A DNA stretch of 64,000 nucleotides from Nitrosospira sp. Nsp11 (GTDB taxonomy: Bacteria; Pseudomonadota; Gammaproteobacteria; Burkholderiales; Nitrosomonadaceae), in the NCBI RefSeq assembly GCF_900142705.1, contig NZ_FRBV01000017.1, positions 1-64,000 of the forward strand. Direction: 5' to 3'. The notes under the pieces were generated by a model, which saw nothing but the letters and a program-made list of their open reading frames with translations, ran no database searches and had not been told where the DNA came from. Within the stretch, counting starts at the first letter, position 1; every line of letters starts with the position of its first letter. Below are positions 1 through 6,823 of the stretch, one piece after another. Both the position numbers and the translations under genes were made by a program.

Positions 1-164
1 CCCGCAAAGACGTCCTGCATTTTTTTGATGGACCCGTTCACCGAATCAAAGCTCTTGCCCATCTGTGAGGTAGCGTTTTGCACCACCTTTTGCGCGGCAG
101 CCACGGCGGCATTCAGGCCGGCATCTTCCGCGCTGATGCCGAGTGATACGTCTTTATCTGCCAT
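1..164 (-). CDS. Tape-measure-like phage protein, N-terminal part only
   Basis: The reading frame opens at an ATG 12 bases after the capsid stop codon, behind an AAGGGG ribosome site, and runs off the left window edge, so about 54 residues are visible. They begin MADKDVSLGISAED and continue as an alanine/glutamine-rich amphipathic segment ending near SIKKMQDVFA. This resembles the start of phage tail-length tape-measure proteins, but the sample is too short to prove it. The position directly after the major capsid gene is odd, because head-tail connector and tail-tube genes normally lie between them. It could instead be another coiled-coil structural protein. Confidence 0.55.
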   Translation of the reverse strand, partial: MADKDVSLGISAEDAGLNAAVAAAQKVVQNATSQMGKSFDSVNGSIKKMQDVFA

Positions 165-176
165 GGCGAGCCCCTT

Positions 177-2027
177 TTAGCCGGTAATCGCGTCGGACAT
201 GACGGCGAAGGATTCAGGATGACGTATTCCAATATCCACGCTCTGCATCGCGCGAATATCAACCTGGCCGGTAGCAAAACCTGAACCGTACGGATTGGGC
301 AGTATTTCCAGCACACCCCATTCACCGATAACCAGAGAACTCCAATCACCGAAACAGAGAGAGCTCAGGTTCGTGCCAGTCCCTTTCGTATTATTGCTGG
401 GTAACTGATTCGTCTGGAGTACGGGATAACCGTTGATCCTGTCCACCATACGCTCAGCAATCGAGGTAAATTCGCCACCGCGTGCCCACAGGTATTGACC
501 GGTGGTGGATTTGAGTTTGCTCAAAGAGGTTTGAGTTTTGCTGTTCACCAGGTAACCCATGCTTGTCCCTGCCGCGTTTGCATTCATCACGGCGGCTACC
601 AAATCAAGCATGTGGTCCAGGGTAACTTGTCCGCCGTTGGTTCCCCCCACGACTGAGCCGATACCGCCGGTATTAAAGATGCCGGTAGGCTGATTACCTG
701 TTCCAGGGCCATATAGCGCCGCTTTATCGATTGCCAGGGCGATAATCTCTACCAGGTCGCCGCGTACCAGCATCTCGATGTCAGGCGTGCTTTGGATAAG
801 CATGTTGCGGCTGTAGCGGCTCAGGGCTGCAACCGTCTTGGGACTCAGCGATATTTTATCGAAAGTGCCCTCAGACTCGGTAATTGACCCGGCCTCAGCC
901 ACCCAATATGCGGTAGTTGCCGAACTGCGCCGCGGAATATCCACATTGCCGACCAATCCGGTAAGCATTGTGGCGCCCAAATTAATCACCTGGCAGCGGT
1001 TGCGCAAAATGTCTATGAAGCTGCTGGCGAGTAAGTTCGTAGCAACAACGTTGCCGCCAGTCGAAGGCGCGCCGGTAGCGTAGGCTGCGCGGGCCATGGG
1101 CAGATCCAGGGGAACGAAGAAACCTTCTGTCTGGCGTCCAACGCGCTGGGAAATGGCATCAGACATCGAACGTTCCAGTCCGGCCTTGCGCCAGTCCTTG
1201 CCGGCTGATGCTACCAGGGCGCGGCAAATTGAGAAGTCTTGCATGTCGGCCCGACCGAACCCGTAATCTTGACCGGAACCTTCATAATTATTGCCGTACG
1301 AGTCGGGACCTGTAACCGGAGTGTATCTACGGGCGCTTATAATTTCCAGTACAGTGCGGCGCGCAATTTCAGTATTTGAGCCGCTATCAATCAGCTCCCG
1401 CGCCACATTCGCATCGACTTTGTGGGTTTTGCACATTTCTTCAATTGCGCGAATGCGCCCACGCTCAGCTTCAGCTGCTGCTTGTTGATTTTCAAGCCCG
1501 TGCCGTTGCGCTCTACGTTGACCACGCGAAAGATCCTGTTCATCATTTTCTTCAATTTGCATTTGATACTCCATATTTAGATTGCGAAAGATTCCTGCAT
1601 TGATGTCGGCAGGCACAGCGACCAGGCTCACTTCAAGAGGTTGCCAGCGCGTGACGGTTACGGTGTCGTTTTTGTCCACCCACTTCACCCACCGATACCC
1701 GACGCTAAGCGCCCCTACGATGCCGTCCTGGATGTCCTGCTTGATTTCTTGTGCGCGGGCAGACTTACCCAAACGAAGCATTCCCCGCAGTTTTCCGCCG
1801 ACCAGGGTTAAATCCTCGACCAAACCGATATTGAGCTTTCCTGAATCGTGGCTTTCAATGAGGGGCAGCGGTGCGCGGCTAAGGTCTACTGCGCCAGGGT
1901 CGTGGGATAGCACCTCCACGAAGTCACCGCGTGATACGGGTGCATTCGATGAGATGGTGCAAGGGAATACATCGGATGAGCCATCCTGTTTTTCTACCTG
2001 TGCGGCTCGATGATATGTGTGTTTCAT
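177..2027 (-). CDS. Fused HK97-type prohead protease and major capsid protein
   Basis: A 616-residue structural protein. Residues 1-150 look like a peptidase-family S78 prohead protease, with a probable catalytic His60 in LIESHD, Ser108 in GALSVGYR and the typical PLEVSLVAVPAD strand near 130-141. Residues 160-240 are charged and helical, as expected for a scaffolding delta domain. From about residue 300 to the end it is an HK97-fold major capsid protein (SPKTVAALSRYSRNML, GTGNQPTGIF and a NGYPVLQTNQLP-like segment). Protease, scaffold and capsid are separate or overlapping genes in many phages, but natural fusions are known. The ATG follows a GAGGAG site and overlaps the stop of the upstream small ORF (ATGA). 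The tape-measure-like gene follows 12 bases later. Confidence 0.9.
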   Translation of the reverse strand: MKHTYHRAAQVEKQDGSSDVFPCTISSNAPVSRGDFVEVLSHDPGAVDLSRAPLPLIESHDSGKLNIGLVEDLTLVGGKLRGMLRLGKSARAQEIKQDIQDGIVGALSVGYRWVKWVDKNDTVTVTRWQPLEVSLVAVPADINAGIFRNLNMEYQMQIEENDEQDLSRGQRRAQRHGLENQQAAAEAERGRIRAIEEMCKTHKVDANVARELIDSGSNTEIARRTVLEIISARRYTPVTGPDSYGNNYEGSGQDYGFGRADMQDFSICRALVASAGKDWRKAGLERSMSDAISQRVGRQTEGFFVPLDLPMARAAYATGAPSTGGNVVATNLLASSFIDILRNRCQVINLGATMLTGLVGNVDIPRRSSATTAYWVAEAGSITESEGTFDKISLSPKTVAALSRYSRNMLIQSTPDIEMLVRGDLVEIIALAIDKAALYGPGTGNQPTGIFNTGGIGSVVGGTNGGQVTLDHMLDLVAAVMNANAAGTSMGYLVNSKTQTSLSKLKSTTGQYLWARGGEFTSIAERMVDRINGYPVLQTNQLPSNNTKGTGTNLSSLCFGDWSSLVIGEWGVLEILPNPYGSGFATGQVDIRAMQSVDIGIRHPESFAVMSDAITG

Positions 2028-2230
2028 GAGACTCCTCTAGCGGATCGGCCAAAACAAAAAGCGCGCTCTAGCCGAAACGCACATAAATGAATATATGCAT
2101 CTTGACCAGAGCGCGCTTTCGTAAAGCTTGCTCTCCCGCTTAAGGATACATCCCCCGACCACTCTGCAAGCGCTAAGCAATTGAACAGGTATCTGGGAGC
2201 TGTAGCATCTAGAAGCTCAGATAATTGCAT
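2024..2230 (-). CDS. Small ORF coupled to the capsid gene, unknown
   Basis: A possible 68-residue protein whose stop codon overlaps the capsid start (ATGA). It is not recognised. Its C-terminal half has several Cys, Arg and Phe residues (for example RAFCFGRSARG) and no clear domain. It contains a long inverted repeat (2058-2119), so the DNA here may work as RNA structure rather than as a gene. The coupling to the capsid gene is the only real support for translation. Confidence 0.35.
   Translation of the reverse strand: MQLSELLDATAPRYLFNCLALAEWSGDVSLSGRASFTKARSGQDAYIHLCAFRLERAFCFGRSARGVS
2058..2119. repeat. 12-bp perfect inverted repeat upstream of the capsid gene
   Basis: The arm AAAGCGCGCTCT (2058-2069) is exactly complementary to AGAGCGCGCTTT (2108-2119), with 38 bases between. 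On minus-strand RNA this would form a strong GC-rich stem about 30-90 bases before the capsid start. There is no T-run after it, so it is not a standard terminator. A role in RNA-based control of the capsid operon is a guess. Confidence 0.7.
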
Positions 2231-2239
2231 ATTATTCTA

Positions 2240-2581
2240 TTAATTCTTTTTTGTCAAAAGCTTAGCTTGCGCATTAATTTTATTTATCTCAGCAATAAAA
2301 GTTTCAGAGCATCTGTTAGCAATTTTCGCGAAATCGCTTTCACTGATGGGGGTGTAGATGCTCCACATGCCTCCCCCGCAACCATTACCGGTAAATGAGC
2401 CGCCAACGTGACGGTGCTTGCAGTACACGAATTTCAGGTTGCCGCCTGATGGAGCAAAAGCGATAGCTTCTTTTTCCAAGCAATCATCACAGGGCACGGC
2501 GGGTCGCACTTCTTTAAGCTGGTTCATGATTTCCTTATAGGTTGAAGCGGGGCGGATTCTTTCTTCATCGTATCCATGCAT
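2240..2581 (-). CDS. Hypothetical island protein with paired cysteines
   Basis: A 113-residue protein without a family I recognise. It has a CDDC pair near residue 31, a further CKHRHVGG cluster near 54, and a Gly-rich GNGCGGGMW stretch, so zinc binding is possible. The C-terminal 40 residues are helical and lysine-rich. It lies between the replication gene and the capsid gene and is read in the same direction as both. The ATG at 2581 is the first of the frame, and no strong ribosome site precedes it. Confidence 0.55.
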   Translation of the reverse strand: MHGYDEERIRPASTYKEIMNQLKEVRPAVPCDDCLEKEAIAFAPSGGNLKFVYCKHRHVGGSFTGNGCGGGMWSIYTPISESDFAKIANRCSETFIAEINKINAQAKLLTKKN

Positions 2582-2616
2582 AAGTCCCTGATAGTCACTA
2601 CTAATTCTATAATCCG

Positions 2617-2757
2617 TTATCTAGGAAATGGCTTAAAGGAAGGAAGTGAGGAGAGGCAAAACATCTGCGCGAAATTCGCGGTCATGGCACCCGCAGTACG
2701 AGGGCCTGGGAAGTACCTTTTATCATTGGCCGCCCTGCCATCCTCGTCGATCATCAT
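2617..2757 (-). CDS. Possible 46-residue ORF coupled to the replication gene
   Basis: A small ORF starts with ATG at 2757 inside the stop of the replication gene (TGATG). This arrangement is typical of translational coupling. The peptide begins MMIDEDGRAANDKRYF. It matches no family I know. It could equally be chance, since the only support is the overlap. Confidence 0.3.
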   Translation of the reverse strand: MMIDEDGRAANDKRYFPGPRTAGAMTANFAQMFCLSSLPSFKPFPR

Positions 2758-3452
2758 CACGCCATTTTCTTTTCTTGTTCGTCCGTGACTTGGTCGCATC
2801 CATTCGTGATCAGTAATCGTCGTCCACTTGCAGCGCTACCCGAACCAACAAGACCAGACAGAGCAACAGCAGAAGCAGGGATGTATTGGTTATATACATT
2901 GTGGACATGCGGTGTCCTTGGTGGGTCGTCAAAAAGGGGGTTTTCACGGACATGCGGCGTCCTTGGGCTAACGTCCCCACGGACATGCGGTGTCCTTGCA
3001 GAGGCCTTATCAAGGACATGCGGTGTCCAGCCTTTTTTTTCTGTTTTATGCTCTTTGGATAGTGGGGAAAGTAGATATGCGCCGGGGTGATAATCGCGTG
3101 ATGTGATGTCCAGTTCGGCAAAATTGGATATGGCTAGCCAAGTGAGTGCAAACCAGTGCGAGCCATTATTTAACCCGCCGTGTCTTGTCTGAAGAATGAG
3201 TCGGTTCTGAGCCAGCTCATCCCTGAGTTTTCGAACGGTTGCGGGCCTGTTCCATCCACGTGACTCCAGCCAACTACGTGAAAGGTGAAGATGCCCATTG
3301 TTGAGCCCGTTATGCTGACGACAAAGCTCCATCAGCAGCGCTCTTGCAGGTGGGCTGCAACGCTTCCAGGCATCAGAATCGAGGATGTTATAAGGAAGGG
3401 CAAAGAAGCCCCCGCTTGGGGCTTCAGGCCGCTTCTTTGAGCGTTTAGCCAT
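2757..3452 (-). CDS. Phage O-like replication protein with internal repeats
   Basis: A 231-residue protein. Residues 1-110 resemble the winged-helix N-terminus of phage and plasmid replication initiators: FFALPYNILDSDAWKRCSPPARALLMELCRQ, then a second helix-turn-helix with LSRSWLESRGW and a LRDELAQNRLI helix. The central part (about 140-190) repeats the tetrapeptide TPHV four times, each encoded by the same 15-bp repeat (see 2903-3028). The C-terminus is low complexity. This matches the plan of lambda O, whose gene contains the replication origin as four iterons. No helicase or primase domain is present, so it would have to recruit the host replisome. The start lacks a strong ribosome site. 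Confidence 0.7.
   Translation of the reverse strand: MAKRSKKRPEAPSGGFFALPYNILDSDAWKRCSPPARALLMELCRQHNGLNNGHLHLSRSWLESRGWNRPATVRKLRDELAQNRLILQTRHGGLNNGSHWFALTWLAISNFAELDITSRDYHPGAYLLSPLSKEHKTEKKGWTPHVLDKASARTPHVRGDVSPRTPHVRENPLFDDPPRTPHVHNVYNQYIPASAVALSGLVGSGSAASGRRLLITNGCDQVTDEQEKKMA
2903..3028. repeat. Four 15-bp iteron-like repeats inside the replication gene
   Basis: GGACATGCGGTGTCC occurs at 2903-2917, 2981-2995 and 3014-3028, with a one-base variant (GGACATGCGGCGTCC) at 2948-2962. Each unit is itself a dyad (GGACA...TGTCC). Start-to-start spacings are 45, 33 and 33 bp. A T-rich tract follows at 3031-3059. Iterons plus an AT-rich flank within an initiator gene is the layout of lambdoid origins, so this is a candidate origin of replication for the element. 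Confidence 0.75.
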
Positions 3453-3483
3453 CTAAATGGCCGCCCGATCGGCTACGGCAGAT

Positions 3484-3508
3484 AACCCGGCAACGTTGCC
3501 GGGTTTTT
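3484..3508 (+). terminator. Perfect 22-bp palindrome with T-run
   Basis: AACCCGGCAAC/GTTGCCGGGTT at 3484-3505 is fully self-complementary and runs into five T on the plus strand (3504-3508), like an intrinsic terminator for plus-strand transcripts. All nearby genes are on the minus strand, where only two T follow the stem. It could therefore act as a weak terminator or RNA hairpin before the replication gene. Confidence 0.5.
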
Positions 3509-3536
3509 CAGAAGGCGTGAAAGTGCACCTCTCACG

Positions 3537-3560
3537 TTTTATCGTGCTGGCACGATAAAA
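3537..3560. promoter_or_regulatory. Perfect 11-bp-arm dyad, operator candidate
   Basis: TTTTATCGTGC (3537-3547), two bases, then GCACGATAAAA (3550-3560). It lies in the 119-bp gap between the replication gene and the upstream small gene. AT-rich outer ends with GC-rich centre and no T-run suggest a protein-binding dyad rather than a terminator. Confidence 0.45.
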
Positions 3561-3571
3561 TTGCTTTGCGC

Positions 3572-3895
3572 TCATGATTCGCTCCCAAACTTAAGCAAAT
3601 CTTGCTGTAAGAACGGAAGCATGCCCAACATAGAGAGGGAGCTGTCCCCACGAGCCCTACCTTTAATGTCTGAAATGATGCTGAAGCTATCATCGCGAGG
3701 CTCATGAATTATGCCAACGTACATCAATCCGGGCAGCCTGCCTTGCCGAGCCAGCCCAAGAAGATACTCAAGGCTATCAATACTCTCGCGGCAATTGTCG
3801 CTAAGGGAAGGAGTTGATTGGCGTATCGAGATTACAGGGGCTAATTTGCGGGCGGTAGCGGCAACAGGTGCGCGGGCTGTGGTTTTCTTGCTCAC
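3572..3895 (-). CDS. Small island protein, paralogue of its upstream neighbour
   Basis: A 107-residue protein starting with GTG at 3895, which overlaps the TGA of the preceding gene (GTGA). The central segment SLEYLLGLARQGRLPGLMYVGI aligns with ALRALLRRAERGESVGLAYVEI in the neighbour at 3892-4158, so the two are probably a tandem duplication. Both pair this helix-strand motif with a short later segment (for example DIKGRARGD here). I do not recognise the family. Position between AlpA and the replication gene suggests an accessory role in island regulation or maintenance, which is inference. Confidence 0.7.
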   Translation of the reverse strand: MSKKTTARAPVAATARKLAPVISIRQSTPSLSDNCRESIDSLEYLLGLARQGRLPGLMYVGIIHEPRDDSFSIISDIKGRARGDSSLSMLGMLPFLQQDLLKFGSES

Positions 3896-4158
3896 CCCAT
3901 CACCTTCTTCAGCAATTTGGCCTTAAGCACCTCCACCGCCCCCAGGCAGAAAGTCGGGGACCCATCCGCCATTCCTACCGCATTCGCAAAGTATCCATCA
4001 AGATTGGTAATTTCGACATACGCCAGTCCAACAGACTCGCCGCGCTCCGCTCTACGCAACAACGCTCGCAGTGCAGATATATAATTTTTTTCAGGTACTG
4101 ACGTTACAGGGATAAGTTTTAAAACGGACGCGGGCGCGCCTTTAGATTGAGCAGCCAT
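3892..4158 (-). CDS. Small island protein, paralogue of its downstream neighbour
   Basis: An 88-residue protein starting at an ATG with a strong AAGGAGG site. The N-terminus is Ala/Ser-rich. Residues about 27-50 carry the motif shared with the next gene (ALRALLRRAERGE, then GLAYVEI), and a lysine-rich helix closes the protein. Its stop overlaps the GTG start of the paralogue. The function is unknown. A shared fold and possible hetero-oligomer with the neighbour are inference. Confidence 0.7.
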   Translation of the reverse strand: MAAQSKGAPASVLKLIPVTSVPEKNYISALRALLRRAERGESVGLAYVEITNLDGYFANAVGMADGSPTFCLGAVEVLKAKLLKKVMG

Positions 4159-4417
4159 GGCTGGCCTCCTTGCGGTATCGTTGAAATTTCGCCCCTGTTG
4201 AGGGGGCGGCCAGGCACTTCAACACCGCCGCAAGACGGCTGGCAGCTTCAGTCCGAAGACTATTTTTACACTGCCCACTACCCGGCCAAAGAGAAACCAA
4301 TGGACGTAAAAAAGCCACGACTGACGGGCGCGGATTAGGCCGCTTGCGGAGGTGTGTTGAGCACCGAAAGCAAACAGTACCGGAAAAAAACGGCGCCGTC
4401 AATAAAAGGGAAATCAT
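4142..4417 (-). CDS. Hypothetical ORF locked between alpA and the paralogue pair
   Basis: A 91-residue, basic, Pro/Arg/Ser-rich ORF. Its ATG overlaps the alpA stop (ATGA) and its end overlaps the next gene by 17 bases, so it fills the gap exactly. This favours translation, although no ribosome site is visible and the composition is atypical. Small proteins of this kind next to alpA in P4-like elements include cell-division inhibitors, but I cannot place this one. Confidence 0.45.
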   Translation of the reverse strand: MISLLLTAPFFSGTVCFRCSTHLRKRPNPRPSVVAFLRPLVSLWPGSGQCKNSLRTEAASRLAAVLKCLAAPSTGAKFQRYRKEASHGCSI

Positions 4418-4617
4418 GACGCTGTTTTCCGTTGCACGGCGCGCGGGAGGTTGGCCAGAAAGTTATCTATTTCTTCGAGATACCAACCGACTGAATTTTC
4501 ACCGAGGAGCACCCTGGAAGGGAACTTGCCTTGAGACTCCAGACGGTAAATTGTGCTACGGGAAAGGTTTGTTTTCTGCTGAACAGCAGGAAGGCGAATT
4601 ACAGCTTTAGATTGCAT
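4414..4617 (-). CDS. AlpA-type prophage regulator / excisionase
   Basis: A 67-residue MerR-like helix-turn-helix protein. The motif VQQKTNLSRSTIYRLESQGKFP is characteristic of AlpA, and VGWYLEEIDNFLANLP follows as in family members. AlpA proteins activate the integrase gene and act as excisionase in P4-like elements such as CP4-57. The ATG has a CAGGAG site. The integrase lies about 600 bp upstream in the same orientation. Confidence 0.85.
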   Translation of the reverse strand: MQSKAVIRLPAVQQKTNLSRSTIYRLESQGKFPSRVLLGENSVGWYLEEIDNFLANLPRAVQRKTAS

Positions 4618-4734
4618 GAGTGCTCCTGGGATACCACTGCTATGCGGCCAGTGTCAGGGCGAATCATGGTGTGTTTCTAACTCACTGAAAATATCGGAAT
4701 CCGGGCATTGTGTACACAATGCTGCATTGTGACA

Positions 4735-5217
4735 TCACAAACCTTTAAGCCATCGCTCGCGGATTGTTCTTTCCTGGACTCTCAAATCGTGCTCATGCAA
4801 TATACGCTTAGCATAGTCACGAGCGAATGCCGATTTATTGTTACTGTATTCGGCTTTGTGTTTTATCCATTCCGAGATGACCCACGTCTCAATTTCCCGA
4901 TGTTTTTCAAAACGTTTATTTGACATCTCACTTGAATTTTTAGAAATGAATTCAGCGGCAAGTGGCTGGATTACGTCATCCGCAGATGATCCGAGGGATG
5001 ATTCCCTAATCAAATTCAAACTTAATTCGACAAATGCGCTTGCCTCTGGCGAGGCAATAATTTTCTTATCCTTGGCAGCCTCTTTCAGTAATTCTATAAG
5101 CCTCAACCAACCAACAGCGTTCGGTTCAGATAAAGCCTTTGTAAAAATCGTTTGAATATCCGCAAACGCCTTATCCACTTCATCTATAGGATTGCGCCTC
5201 GTTTCAGTTTTTTTCAT
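4735..5217 (-). CDS. Hypothetical island protein downstream of the integrase
   Basis: A 160-residue, mostly helical charged protein. It begins MKKTETRRNPIDEVDKAF and ends with KRILHEHDLRVQERTIRERWLKGL. The last 30 residues (alternating basic residues, TIRERWLKG) look like a recognition-helix motif, so DNA binding is possible. No known family was recognised. It starts 6 bases after the integrase stop and so is probably co-transcribed with it. Local base composition is more AT-rich than the chromosomal genes to the right, in keeping with acquired DNA. Confidence 0.65.
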   Translation of the reverse strand: MKKTETRRNPIDEVDKAFADIQTIFTKALSEPNAVGWLRLIELLKEAAKDKKIIASPEASAFVELSLNLIRESSLGSSADDVIQPLAAEFISKNSSEMSNKRFEKHREIETWVISEWIKHKAEYSNNKSAFARDYAKRILHEHDLRVQERTIRERWLKGL

Positions 5218-5223
5218 AATATG

Positions 5224-6432
5224 TTATGTCGCTCTAAGGGCTATAACATTGCCGCTAATCGTCAAGCTGTCAAGATAATCCGCCCAGAGCTGCATCATTT
5301 CCCGGCGCACCTTCAAAAACTTTGTGCGGTTGTATGCTGAACCCAGAGCGTCAGGGACCTTATGCGCCAACTGGTGCTCAATAACTTCCGGCTTCTGATG
5401 TAGCTCTTCCGCGAGAATCGTTCGAGCCATCGCCCGGAAACCATGTCCTGTAATTTCGGTTTTTGTGTCATACCCCATCCGGCGCAAAGCTGCATTCACA
5501 GCTGCGCCACTCATAGGCTTTCGAGGATCCCGCCCCGGAAAGACATATCTCCCGGTCCCGGTCAGGGCCTGGAGTTCGCGCAGAGTCTTCACCGCTTGAC
5601 TGGCCAGAGGAACGGAATGCTCAGTCTTGGTCTTGGTTACAAAGTAGCGCCATTCGGACTTGTCGAAGTCAATGTCCTTCCATTCCGCGCGCCGTAGCTC
5701 GCCTGGACGCACGAACAGCATAGGGGCAAGGCGTAAGGCACACTGAACGACAAACGTCCCTCTAAAGCCTTGTATAGCGCGCAGCAGCTCGCCAACCTGC
5801 GCAGGATCCGTAATCGAAGCGAAATGATTTTTCTTGGCTGACGGGATAGCATCTTTCAGATCCTGTGCGGGGTCGCGCTCAGCTCTCCCTGTCGCCACGG
5901 CATACCTGAATACCTGCCCGCAATTTTGCTTGACGCGGTGGGCGGTATCCAGCGCCCCGCGGCTTTCCGTTCGGCGTATGACTGCAAGTAGTTGGGGAGG
6001 GGTGATGTCCGCAATAGGCTTGCTCCCAATCCAAGGGAAAGCATCGTTTTCCAAGCGCCTGATGATTTTGTCTGCATGAGAAGGTGCCCACTGAGGGGAA
6101 AACTTTGCAAACCACTCACGAGCGACGGCCTCGAAGCTGTTCGCAGCATTTTCCCTGCTTGCGGATTTGGACTGCTGCTTTACTATGCCAGGATCAACTT
6201 CGTTCGCCAGCAGCTTACGGGCATCATCTCGCCGGCTGCGCGCAAGGCTCAGGGGCACATCAGGGTAAACTCCAAATGCGAGACGCTTTTCCTTGCCGCC
6301 AAACCTGTACTTGAACCGCCAGTATTTCGAGCCGTTGGGCATCACTTCAAGGTACATGCCCCCACCATCTGCCATCTTATAAGGCTTGGCTTCAGGCTTC
6401 GCCTTTCGCACTGCCATATCGTTTAATTTCAT
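5224..6432 (-). CDS. P4-type tyrosine integrase
   Basis: A 402-residue site-specific recombinase, the usual length for the P4/CP4-57 class. Residues 1-85 form the DUF4102 N-terminal arm-binding domain (ADGGGMYLEV, LAFGVYPDVPLSLARSRRDDARKLL). Residues about 95-185 are the core-binding domain and the catalytic domain follows: Arg242 (VRPGELR), His330 and Arg333 (HGFR), His357 (QLAH) and the nucleophile Tyr367 (AYNRT). All catalytic residues are present, so it should be active. It lies 177 bp from the 3' end of tRNA-Ala, the expected relation for integration into a tRNA gene. Confidence 0.95.
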   Translation of the reverse strand: MKLNDMAVRKAKPEAKPYKMADGGGMYLEVMPNGSKYWRFKYRFGGKEKRLAFGVYPDVPLSLARSRRDDARKLLANEVDPGIVKQQSKSASRENAANSFEAVAREWFAKFSPQWAPSHADKIIRRLENDAFPWIGSKPIADITPPQLLAVIRRTESRGALDTAHRVKQNCGQVFRYAVATGRAERDPAQDLKDAIPSAKKNHFASITDPAQVGELLRAIQGFRGTFVVQCALRLAPMLFVRPGELRRAEWKDIDFDKSEWRYFVTKTKTEHSVPLASQAVKTLRELQALTGTGRYVFPGRDPRKPMSGAAVNAALRRMGYDTKTEITGHGFRAMARTILAEELHQKPEVIEHQLAHKVPDALGSAYNRTKFLKVRREMMQLWADYLDSLTISGNVIALRAT

Positions 6433-6443
6433 GAGGGAACCTG

Positions 6444-6495
6444 ATTGGGGGCATCAAATTTGAATTGGGGGCATTTGTTGTCGAATTATGCCCCC
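6444..6495. promoter_or_regulatory. Repeated TTGGGGGCAT motifs, probable integrase arm sites
   Basis: ATTGGGGGCAT occurs as direct repeats at 6444-6454 and 6464-6474 (20-bp period), with an inverted ATGCCCCC at 6488-6495. They lie between the integrase start and the tRNA, where arm-type sites for integrase or AlpA/Xis binding are expected. Two helical turns between copies fits binding on one face of the DNA. Confidence 0.55.
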
Positions 6496-6551
6496 TTTAG
6501 GTGTGGGATTCAATAGAACTTGATGAGATGTGGCGGGACGTAAAACCAATG

Positions 6552-6576
6552 AAAAAGCCCGCAGGGCGCGGGCTTT
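6552..6576 (-). terminator. Intrinsic terminator of tRNA-Ala
   Basis: A perfect stem AAAGCCCGC/GCGGGCTTT (6554-6562 and 6568-6576) with a 5-base loop, followed on the minus strand by TTTTT. It lies 34 bases beyond the tRNA 3' end and so ends its transcript. Confidence 0.8.
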
Positions 6577-6609
6577 CGGGACTTCCTGGGACTTGCTGGA
6601 ACATCTAAA

Positions 6610-6685
<76 letters not shown>

Positions 6686-6778
6686 ACGTATTAAGCGCTA
6701 TTTTATAACAAAAAACGACAGCAGAATATTTACGTTACCTAGTAATCGGCAAATGAGTACCCAATCAGCGAGCACCGG

Positions 6779-6816
6779 TAGGGTGGATGGCTTACGAAGG
6801 AACCTGACGAAACCCA
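6779..6816. repeat. Degenerate copy of the GATGGGTT...CACCC repeat
   Basis: Read on the minus strand, this resembles the short intergenic repeats at 9211-9250 and 15662-15697: an ATGGGTTTCG half, a variable centre, and a CCATCCACCCTACCGG half. It lies just downstream of hemF. The match is partial. Confidence 0.4.
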
Positions 6817-6823
6817 TGTTCGC

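Noticed and set aside
2903-3028. Possible short CRISPR-like array
   Set aside because: Repeats are only 15 bp, spacers are 18-30 bp and coding in frame, and the array lies inside a protein gene. The iteron reading fits better.
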